NCBI GenBank assembly: GCA_035578905.1
Contig: JAQJVL010000685.1
Location: forward strand, 1 to 64,000
Source: Stictocephala bisonia
Lineage: Eukaryota; Arthropoda; Insecta; Hemiptera; Membracidae
Reading direction: 5' to 3'
Length of the DNA: 64,000 nucleotides
A program made the translations under genes and the position numbers. The notes below the pieces were generated by a model. That model had not been told where the DNA came from. It saw nothing but the letters and a program-made list of their open reading frames with translations, and did no database searches. Below are positions 46,301 through 58,300 of the stretch, one piece after another. Position 1 is the stretch's first letter, and each line of letters starts with the position of its first letter.

Positions 46301-49300
46301 AATCCGATGAAGAAGCACAAGATGAGACAGAAGAACGAACAGAGGAAATAGAAGTGAGTAATGTGAACTATATATTAGGTAAAGATAACCAGACTAAGTG
46401 GAATACACATATGGACTCTTCTAACCTACGTGGACGAGTGAGACGTCAGAATATAATCAGGACAGAAAGGATTGGAGTACGTTTGCCATCTCCTAAAGGG
46501 GTTGCTTTAGATGTAAAATCTCCATATGAGGCCTGGAAACTATTTTTCCCAGATTGTCTCATAGATAAGCTAGTGAATACACTAATATTTGGATTCAGAA
46601 AAACAAAGGAAACTGCATGTGAGAGGGACTGTAAAGAGACGGATCAGTTAAAAATAAATGCGCTTTTGGGTTTACTTTTTCTGGCTGGTTTATTACGTTC
46701 TTCCCATACACGTTTAGAGGACTTATGGGCTAGTGATGGCCTTGGAATAGAGTACTTCAGAGCCACAATGTCCATAAAACTGTTTAAGTTTCTATTGCGG
46801 GCAATTAGGTTTGATGATATAAAAACCAGACGTCAACGAAAAGCCACCGACAAACTTGCTCCAATACGTACTGTTTTTGATGACTTTGTACAACACTGTC
46901 AAGAATACTATTCTGTAAGTGCATATGTTACTGTAGATAAAATGTTGGAGGGTTTCTGGGGAAAATGTGGATTCAGGCAGTTTATCCCCAACAAACCTGC
47001 TCGTTATGGAATAAAAATGTTTGCTATGTGCGACTCGCGTACCATCTATACGGCTAATTTGGAAATCTATGCTGGTACACAACCTCCAGGTCCATACAAC
47101 AAGAGCAATGCCTCAAAAGACATAACCATGCGAATGATTGCTCCCATATCAGGAACAGGACGACACCTTACAGTGGACAACTGGTATGGATCTATTCCAC
47201 TCGCCAAAGAGTTATTGAATGAGCATCGGATTACTCTCGTAAGCACCTTGAGAAAAAACAAAAAAAGAAATACCCGTGATTTTTAAAGATGCTAATGACA
47301 GACAACCATGTTCAAGTTTATTTGCATACCAAAAGGATTGCACTTTATTATCATACGTGCCCAGACGTAATAAAGTTGTACTTCTAACGTCAACATTCCA
47401 CCACACAGACGAAATTGATCCGGAAAGTGGCGATAAATTAAAACCATAAATCCTTACATGTTATAACAAGTATAAAGGGGGAGTAGACACTGTAGACCAG
47501 ATGAAGTCAGCATACACTGTCGCCAGAAGGAGTAACCGTTGGCCGTTGACTATCTTCTTTGCAGTAATGAACATCAGTGGAATTAACAGCTACATAATAC
47601 TAAGAAGCAATGATCCGACCAAAGCAGAAAACAGAAGAGCATTTCTTAGGATATTATCAAAAGACCTGTGCAAAGAGTATATGGTACGCCGGTCATCTAT
47701 CCCATTACTTCCAGTTTTGTTACGAGAAAGGATGAGGGAGTTGTCAGGCAGACTCATTCGAGCACCTGGTGTGGAAAAAGCTGATCATGAAACTCCAACT
47801 GGACGATGCTTCCTGTGTGGACGTCCCAAGAACAGGAAAAGTCGTACAAGATGTCCCCGGTGTCGACTGTTTATTTGCAAGGAACATACGGTGTTCACAT
47901 GTGCTGAATGTGCTGGAGTAAGACAAGGACACACAAGTTCTGACGCAGAGGATTAGAACTAACGTAAATATTTGCAAACCTACTTTTTTCATAAAAAAGT
48001 TAATAATTTATGTTGTACTACCATATTTGCACATGTGAAATTAAATTTAAAAATTAATATTGATTTTATTTATTTCATATTTCTTTTATAAAAGTTTTTA
48101 AAACAATCATTTTATTCTTCTCTGATTAATTATATAAATGTACAGTAATTAATAATTTTAATTAATTCCTATGTTTGTATATATATAGTACACAGTAATA
48201 TAAAAACACAAAATACATATTAAAATGTTGTTTTAAGTGTAACAATGTCATCATTTTCAATAAGTGTATTTTGTACACCACGCGCCCTATTACGTAATTA
48301 TTTTTCACACGCCTTATTAAGGGTTAATAAAGACAGTATAAAAACTGGTCAAATTGGAATGAAAATGATAAAATAACAAACATATGTTGTATATTTTTAG
48401 GATAATTGTTTAAAGCATTCACATTCCAATAGAAACCTTAGAAAATTTCTCATAAATTTATAAGAAATATATTGTTTTCAGCCTGTACGCTGGACCACTT
48501 CAGTGAAGCTATGTGGCAAATACTTTTTTCCTAGGAATTATTTAGAACAATATATTAATGTCTCATTCAAAATTAAATAAGAGATTGCATTTATTAAACC
48601 TATATAATTTTCACCAAACAAACAATTCTTAGAGCTTATTGTTACAGTTGTTTTTAAAGAATCTTGCAAAACTGAACCTTGAAAATTCTTTTGAGTATTA
48701 GTTGCCATAATTGCCATGTGTAAATCCATACCACAGTGTTAAAGTTACAGTACCTAAGGGTACATTAATTATTTCTTTAATTTTTAAATAGTTTATAGGT
48801 CGCATTTAGCTTTGCAGATGTATGTGGTTCTTATATATGATTAGCTTGACTCTGTTATATGATTTTAAGCGAATAAATATATCACTAATCAAATGTTTCC
48901 AGTCTGTTATAACAAAGAGGTGGCTGGTACTGTTGACGGAAGAGAAATCAGAACTTACGACACTGCTGTACAAACATCTATTGGCTCGGCACACTGAGTT
49001 CCCACACTTCATCCGCAACAAACTGCTCAAACTCATTGTGGACATTGCCAGATATGATTGGCCTCATTTCTACCCTGATTTCTTCATGAACATATGCAAA
49101 GTAAATCCTTAGTATTTTGGTGTAATATATTTAGCCCCTTAATATATTTTAAATATTCTTACACATGTACAAGTTACTCATTTTAACTAGTCTTTGTATA
49201 AAAGTAGTTATAGAGACTAGTAAAATGTTATATTAGTGTCTGGGAACAATTAGTCAGACTTTTTCTTGCAGTCAAAACAAAATTATTGTGGCTGTCAAAA

Positions 49301-52300
49301 TGCAGCATTTGCTGAGATTTTTTGCTGCCAGAGATATCATGGTTTGACTTTTTAACTTTGGCTTTTTGCATATTAGATTCATATTCATGGATAGAACACA
49401 CAACACAGAATTGCCACATAGATATCTTCACGTGTCATACAGAACGATCAGGACCACTTAAACTTCAGTGGCATACAAAGAAAGGGTTTTTAAAATCCAT
49501 TTCTGGAGAAAAATTTAACTCTTTTAACTATTGCAAGATCTGCAATTCAGTGCATGTGCCTTATTAGATTTTTGTTTAACATGGCATTAAAAATAATTTC
49601 TTTGATCTTTATATCTTAAAACACGGGATCTCAAACTGTCGTATGCGTACCTCTTAGGGGTACATGAACATTTTTAGGGGGTACTTCAAAATTCAAGGTA
49701 TACTATTTGTGAACTTCAGCTTTAAAATAGAATCATAATTAATTGTCTGTTTAGTAGTACTCTATTCGTACCATCACTGTAATTTTTTAATGTTAACCAA
49801 AATTCTAGTTTCTTGTAAATCTACCCAGATTCTGGTGCTCAAATTTTTCTAGTATATAGTAAAGGGGTACAATTTATTTTTAAAATATGGTAAGTGGTAC
49901 AAAACTAGAAAATGATCGAGAACTGCTGTCTTGAAACAGTATAATGATACTGACAGTTTAAGAATATTTTCTTCTTGACATGTGCCTCTCTTTTTAGTTT
50001 CTGCCCCTTTTTTGATTAAATTATAATTATGTACGACAGTCTTTAAATGAAACAATTTTGACTTTTTCTTGCTTTCAGATTTTGTTATGCATATTTATTT
50101 CTTGAGATATTTAAAGGTTAAATACTTATTTGGAATTATATTTTAAACAGTTTCTAAACTTTAAGATGTTATCAAATAAGTTTGAAAGGATCAACGGAAA
50201 AAAATTATACACAGTATTTTTCATTTGTACTAAATTACTTTAAAATATTTTTTATAAGCATGATTTGTTATAAGCAAGAGATGTTTTACTTCATAATATT
50301 TCCAGTATTTTATCTTTAAAATAGTTTATGTGCATTTGAGAAGAATAAGTCTAAGTGTTGTTAAAAATAAGTTATAGTAGCCTAATTTAGTTTTGTGAGT
50401 CAATCGAAGCAGGACTCCCTAAAAATTTCATAAAAACAGACTTGTGAAAGGTTATGTTGTTACTTAAGGCATAAACCGTTTTAGACATATGCTTTTAATA
50501 TGATTGCTGCAGGACAGCCAGCCCTCTAAAAGTATTCTTTACAGAAACATTCCAAAGACTAAATACTTTGGAATCTGATTATATCCACCATAACATCCTG
50601 TCTGCCTCCACTCTCTAACTGTTTAAATAAAAAGTTATAAAAGAAGATGTTTGTTTGTTTGTATATTTATTCCTGGAAAATATAGAATTCAAGAGTTGAT
50701 TGTACAAAATGGTACTACTATTTCTGGATCTTAAACTGAGTCTGTAACCTGGAGTGATTTATCAGTATATCATCTTTCTACTACTAAATTGATATTAATG
50801 TATCAATGAAATAATGTGGAAGCCATTTAAATGTTTAATTGTTTCTTGGTCATTGTAATGGGCTAAATGCTTATGTTGTTGAGTACAATATTATTTTTAT
50901 TAACTCTGATGAGTACAAGTATGTTACTAATCCTAACAATACAATCTTTTCATCAGTCCTAATTTATAATTTTATACCTGATTTAAAATTGGTTGGTAGC
51001 TTAAAAGCACAATACCTAAAAAATACGAAAGTAATTATCACTTGTATATCCCATGATGTCACATGGGCAAAGTAACAGCTGGGTGGAACAACAAATAAAC
51101 ACAAACATACTTGTTTTACAAGTCAAGCTGAGCAGTGGTAAATAGTTTACTTACTATTTATGAAAGCTTCCATTTGATTGGTGGACGGAATGTTAATTTA
51201 GTTACCAGTATTTAATAGAATAATCAAACCAGCTGATTTGCCCATGCAACGTCACAGTCTACTGCGCAGCATCAGATGCATGCCGTGTCTGAAAGCAAAG
51301 CTTCATAAGCTAAAGGTTCTCTTTTCGATCCCAATCAGAGTCATAACAAATTTTGAAAGGGGTCAGCTTATAACCACCAACAATGCATTTGTTTTTGGGC
51401 TATTAATTAATGACACTTACTAAGGAATAGTCGGCCCTAGTTTATATCAATGACTACCACTCACTTACCTACACTCATTTGGAATCCATATTCGCCCATA
51501 TCTTGATAATGGGCGACTTGAGAATAAATATCAGTCGTATATTTAAGAAAAGATTTGTTTAAGAACAGGTGTAATCCAACAACTGTCTTGTTATTTTAGA
51601 TTATTCAAGATCCACAAACGACGATTCTGGGTCTGAGCTTCTTGCAGACTGCTTCTGAGGAACTAATATGTCCACGAGAAGATCTCAATGTTTGTAGAAA
51701 AGATGAACTGAAACGTTTATTTACTGCTCACATTCCAAACGTATTTAAAATTATTTGTGGTAAGATTGTCATATTTTATCTGATGGTAGTTTATTAATTT
51801 TTGCTATAGAGCTGATCATAGTTAAGATACAGTATTTCATATGGTTCATTAATTTAATATTAACGAAATTCAGTTTTATCAGCAAATAGTTGACATTGCT
51901 TATTAAAAAAAAAAAAAACATGTAAGAATGAAAAAACTAATTAGGTTCAGTTTATAAAATTATTTTCATTACAAAATCTTATTGCAAATATATCATTAGG
52001 TAAAAGAAGAACAAAATTATTTAATGTTTTATCACAAAATAACCATTATTAGACAACACTTATTGAAAAATGATTGTTTAGTACTGCTCAATCGCTTTCT
52101 TCACAAGAATCTTCATTACTGTTTTCTAATGAAGTGTCCAGAAGTTCAATGTCCAATAATTTAGTTATTCATGCCTTTGAAAATAAATTCCATCCTACTA
52201 ATGTAATTTATTATAAATAACCTTCGTCACATTTTTAGAATTGATAGGGTGCAAATGTAAAGTAGTAGGTAGAAAATATGTTTAACAATTCCACAATGTA

Positions 52301-55300
52301 TTAAGGCACTCAGTTATGAAATGGAGTTTTCGCAAATACTATACGGAAGTTTTAAGGACTATATTTTAACAATGTCAAGGTTTATTCAATAACTACACCT
52401 TTGATAATGGTCTTAAATTAAGTTTAAGGAACCCAATAGTGGTCTTGAATAAATTTATGGGCAGTAAGCACTCAAATAAACATTCACAAGCAGTTAAAAT
52501 GCTTTTTTCATAAATGCCCAGTTTTTGGGTGCTTAAAACTGCTTTGGGTAAATGCCCATTTATAAATGTCCTGCCCACTGGGCATTTCCCCGGCCCACAT
52601 CACTAACTTGGTTATAAAAACTCTTGTTAGTTATTAGAAAATACTACCAAATATTTACAAACCATATTTAGTCAAATCCGTCCGAAAAATAACTGAAAGT
52701 AAAACAAAATTATTTATTCCAAATGATTTTACATATTAGTAATTTTTTTTTACACATTAGCACAAACAAATGCAAGAGAAACAAATACAAATCTTTGAAA
52801 GATAACTCCCAAGTCTAAACGCCCTATGAGTGAGGGCTGAATCTATTTATTATCAGTCCTCTTTTTTTAAATAATATAGAAAATTACTTGTACCCTGCTT
52901 AACAATACTGATTAATTTGAAAAAACAAAAGAAAATATTTATAAAATAAATGAATATCTAACTATTCATTTAACATTATCAATATAAACTGAAATAAATT
53001 ATATGAATTTGCATTTACTTGAAGTGACCATCTGCTTTGAAGTGTCAGCTACTCACGCACGTGAACACACACGTCTCACAGAAATGTCTTGCATGGTGCT
53101 ACTATACTCAATAGTTATTTAACCCGTTCGCCTTTAACTACGAGTATACTTGTAGTGATTATCAGAAACCCATACATACAACTACGAGTATACTCGTAGT
53201 CAAACAATGTTCATTATATTTAAAATAACTTGTCGTTTATACTTATTTATTTATAGAAAACGAAGTATTATCGATAACTACGATAGTTTTTACATAGGCT
53301 TCCCAGATATTATGCAGAAAAATATTGTTACAAAGGTGTACAGCTTGTCTATTTAGGTGGCATTGAGCGTGCAGTCGGTTAGCTAAATAACTTTGAAACA
53401 ACAGTTTTATTCCTTTGTAGGTTAAGTGTCTTTCGAAAAATGGTGTTCTGTGTTTCGGAATGGCGACTGTACACTTATTTAGCAAATTATGGCTATGGGT
53501 TCTTGTACTTGAGAAGGTTTGGGTGCGTTTCTTAACAAATTGTATATACTGGAAAACATAGAAAGAGAAAAATGTAAAAATTCTATAATACTTAAAAATC
53601 TGTTTATGTGAGTTTATAAAAACTGCTTCTTAAAAACTGCTCTAATCGCTTTTTTTAGTCTAAAAAGAAGGTTGGTTTGAGCACTTTCACCTCCCAAGAC
53701 TGCTACTCCATAGTTTAAATAGGAAAAAACTAGGCCATAATACACAGTAAGAAGTGACGTGTTAGTATTGTTGAGTAATAATTGTGGTTATAATACTTTT
53801 CTCTATTGTTGAGGCTTATTTACATTTAAAGTAAATAAATGCCCGGGCGTTTGCCCGGGCATATTCCCTGGTCATTTGCCCTGACTTATAAATGCCTTGG
53901 CATTTTACATCACTAAACCAAGTAAAATGCCTCAAGTATTTAGATAAAAAAGTGAGAATTTTGTAAATGTGTGAGATCATGACGATCAATCAATATGCCT
54001 AAATATCCTATTGAAAGTATGTAACAGAAGATTCATTATACTAGATTGTAGTCTTCTAGGTTTGATAATGTCAGTTAATTATGTACAAAATATAATTTAG
54101 TTACTGAAATTTTTAGGATAGTTATAAATTTTCATTTTCACAGCAAATGTTAACTTAGTAATAGTTCAACTGAGGAGTGTAGGCCTCAAAGCACAGGTTA
54201 TATAGGACTTCTGGTTGTTTCTTTGTCTTCCATACAACAGCAGAAATCATAAATTAAACAATCAGCAATAGCATAAGGTTTATTTCTAACAAAACAAAAG
54301 ATTGAATTCAATAACATTAATGTTTTTGCCACTTTGAATAAGGGTTTTGAAGGGAGATTCTAGAACCAGTCCAAATCTGCAAAAAATTGTAATCATTTTA
54401 GTAAAGACCAATATTTAAATTTTACCAGTATGTGATTTAACCAATATTATTTGAACAATCGACAACAAATTTAAACGTGTGATAGACCACACTTTAACTT
54501 CAGTCATCTGTGCCCTAACATAATTTGTGTAAATTTGAAATGTTACATTTAGTACATTATTGTAAACTGTTGGTTAACTCATTCAAAACCAGAAGACCAT
54601 TAAGGGAAGTGTACATTCCAAATGAATTTCTTATCATGTTTACAAAACCAAATCACTACTTATTTATTATGTTGAAATGTAAATAGATGTTCTGGAAGGA
54701 GTTAAGGACGGTCGTAGCAGTCAAGCCGTGGGTGCCGCTGCTCTACAGGCTGTTTGTCATCTGTTTTCTTGGGTACCACTGCAGTCTCAGGCCACCCACT
54801 CTGCACTCCTTGCTCTTGTTTTCCACTTCACCTGCACACCGGTGAGTGTTATTTCCAGATAACTGTATTATGTAGTCCTTTTGTATCATTTAGCAACATA
54901 CGTTAGACAACAACTCACTATCAGTAACTATTATATATATGCCAAACTGCTAACGAGTTAACCAGTTAAAGCATTTATCATAGAAACAAACAGACCCAAG
55001 CAATGCATTTGCTGTAGATATTTGAAAACAAATAGCTATAGATTTCAGCATATAGCCTATGCTGCTATCTAATGGTGAATGGATTTGAAGGAGCACTTGG
55101 ACGAATGTTTTACTTACTATTAGCTCAACTATTAGTCAATTCATCGTGTGCTAAAGAGAGACAAATGTAGAGGGACAGAGAGATAGACCACTGGCGTACC
55201 TGTGAAGTAGGGGTGTGCGAGTAGCAGTATTGGATTCGAGTCAAGTTTTTTCCAATGTTTACAAGTTTCATAAGTTAACAAAACTATTAATGTGTAATTC

Positions 55301-58300
55301 TTTTGTTCAATTGAAAGTTAAACATAACAATCCATAAAACATTAGTTACACAATAACATGTTCTTTTCAGCTAACCTCAATTTCACTGTTGTACCGGGTC
55401 TTTTGACCGGTACATATTTTTTTTTTCGTCATAGTCTGCCGGGCTGCCTGAGATTCGCTTGTGCCCGGCGATTCGCGTAATTTGGTGGCCGTTGGCTTGG
55501 ACTCGGTCGTTCCGTGTTCCGGCCTTCGTCTGTCAGGTTGGCCATCAGTCTAGATTGTGCTAGTAGAGTTCTACTCGGCCGAACCACCTTACCATGCGAG
55601 GCTAAAGGCTCCTAAAACTCCATGGTCCTTGAGTGGGACGTTCAGCCCTCGGCCTGCCGTCCGGGGATGGTCAACCATTCTACCACTGCGAGCCTGGCCT
55701 GGGGACCATGTGATTGAGCGAGCTCTGCCCCTCACTGCCCTCTCTACTTCTCGGGGCAATTTTCTTCAGTCCTCAGGTCAGTGCGTTCCTTTTCGTTTCC
55801 CGGCGGCTGAGCTGGGGGGGGTTCTGATGGCATCAAAGAAAAAACAGAAGAAAAAAAAATGTGTTTGTGGAACTTTATGTGGCCTAGGCCTAAACTTGAA
55901 CAGTGATATGCAACACAGCCATTGGGGACTTATATATTTTTTTTTATTAAAGGGAAAAGACAACTTGAAATACAAAAAGAACTTTTGGATATTTTTATAT
56001 TTTATTTATATTTATATTTCTTGTTATTAATTAATTAGTTTTATTTCTTGTTACCTTGTTTAGATTTTTATATTTGTTAGGTCCCCTTTGTTAAATCCTG
56101 TTATTATTTATTTATATGTTTAGGCCTAGTTATTTGTTATTTATTTTTTTGGTTAAGGGTATGAGGGGTGTTTTGAAGTGAATTTTTACTCGAACGGTAC
56201 CGTGTTATATTTTCTTTTAAATTATTTAATTTTTAAAAATTCTTCACCAAAAGGGGATTATTGTGCTTTGATTTAACGTCTAATTCGGAGCTGCTCAGGG
56301 ATTCCGGCTTACTCCCTGGCCCCGGTGGAATCATGGGATGTGGGCTAAATTGCCGGTTTAAGTGTTGTGATCCAAAGGTTCTAAATTTTCACTTCTATTT
56401 TGGCATTAAATTTATCTTACGTTTTGGGTGTCTCTGGCTAGGCTGCAGATAGGCCATGTAGTTGTTATGTGGTAATTTTGGTATTTGTTGAGTTTGTTGT
56501 TTTGTAGCTTTTGTGTATTATCTTGTTAATTTTAGGGTTTGTTATTATTGATTTAAGTGCGAATTTGGTTGTGGCCTTCTGCCTATTGATATTGTGGCCT
56601 TCTGCCAGCCAGTTTTTGCTTTCTTGGTTATAAATCAGTTTTGCTCAGCTGCCGAGTGTTATTTTGACCCTCCAACTGCCACCCGTGATCCCATCGCTCG
56701 ACTTGTTTTGAGCCATCCCCCAGTTGGCACGCTTTCCGGCTTTGGTGGGGGGGATGGGTCTCACTATTGACTGCAATGTTTTGTTTCCACTAACAGAAAC
56801 AAAATAATCAATTGTCAATACAATACTAACTAGCGATAACAACTGCCGACTGATTAAGGTTAACCTTGTTTTCGTTTTCATCGTACTATTCGTACTTCCA
56901 TTCCATGTATCAAGTTAAGGTGTCATGAGATAGGCGTTATTTAACAAAATAGGATAAATAACCTGTTATAGATTTAACAGGTTACATGAAATACCCTGTT
57001 ATTTTTGTAAGAACTATAACGCATAGTGGTGATGGAGAGTAAATATAGCGCGCTGAAAAGTAAACGGAACTGTAACTGAACTATGAATGAAACTTGGTTA
57101 AGACTTGCAAAAGCATGTTACAGTTAAATTATCGATAACAGAACGAACTTTGAGCGGTAACTTTGTAACGTCAAGCAAAGCCACAACACCCGTAACTCAT
57201 TAACGTAACATAAGGCATAACTTCCACTTCATAACCTTTGGTAACTTGAAACGCTATCTAGACTAGCCGTGATGAGGCTTCGAGCCATTGAGTAATGTTA
57301 GGCTATACAGAATAACTGTCTGGAACGTCAATGGCAACGCGTCGAGAGTAACAAGTTACAAAAATAACAGATTGTTATAACACGTTACCAGAACATAATA
57401 GAATTACATAATAGGTTATCAAAAAAGTAACTGTAATTAATTCCCATCTCTAGTGTAAACATCAACAAAAGCTCAAAACAAAATGGATAACAAATCGAAT
57501 CCCCACGGCTAGCAGTAAATTTTTATTTTATATTGGGACTCGTCAAGTCAGCGATGTACTCGTAATAGCTACATTAATCATTATTTTATTAGTCACGGTG
57601 CCAGAACAAAACTGTTCCAGGCATTCTATCTCAAATTATTATAGCTTTAATTTCAATAGTTTACATTTCATGCATAGTTTCTGTTACAGATTGAACACGA
57701 TTTAATTAAATCTGTCCGAAATTTTAGAATAGTTTTAGTCATAAACTTTTAAAGGATGGACCTGAAATAAATGCAACTGTTAATTTCAATTGTTAGTCAA
57801 AGTTATGTAACAAAGTTTTGAAATGGTTCCATAACTGATTCTTTGTGATCAGTTATCATGTTTTGAATGAATAACTAGTGACGGCTATTTGAAACAGCTT
57901 ATTTGGTCGTGCCTTCTTTATAAATAATGAGAATACTTTTTGCCGTAGTTGCGATTGCTGTACGATCGAGACTGGTGTGCGTGAATCATGAATCTGAACA
58001 CATTGTGAGAACATATCCGGTTACGAATGCGATATTATGATCACATTTTAAATACAGATGGCTACATAAAATACTTATCTTTATAATCTATTATACAAAT
58101 GGGACTTTTGTCTTCATTATAGCGTTGTACGCTCAAAGATATCACAAAATTGTACTTGATTTTTTCGAGTTTATTTAAATCTCGAGTCGAGTTCGAATTT
58201 TTTTAAAACTTGAAAAAAAACTCGAATTTCGATCTACTCGCACACCGCTACTGTGAAGATAGAACAAGAACTGGCTTCACGAGATGCATTTGAGGAACTG

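Larger units (their letters stand above)
40365..48902 (+). other. 8.5-kb exportin-6 intron filled with mobile DNA
   Basis: From start to end: AT-rich DNA, a Helitron relic (about 41880-42560), the CCAAT-type minisatellite (about 43040-45258), a decayed Helitron-like or other repetitive reading frame (about 45450-45870), and a piggyBac element (ending 48327). No exon was recognised inside. Phases of the flanking exons fit directly. Confidence 0.85.
51760..54686 (+). other. Exportin-6 intron with mobile-element debris
   Basis: It holds two related GGGCATTT-rich pieces (about 52440-52610 and 53830-53925), a TTAACCC end with dyad motifs (53119-53200) and a LINE fragment (53240-53820). Elsewhere it is AT-rich. 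The acceptor AAATGTAAATAG ends at 54686. Confidence 0.7.
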
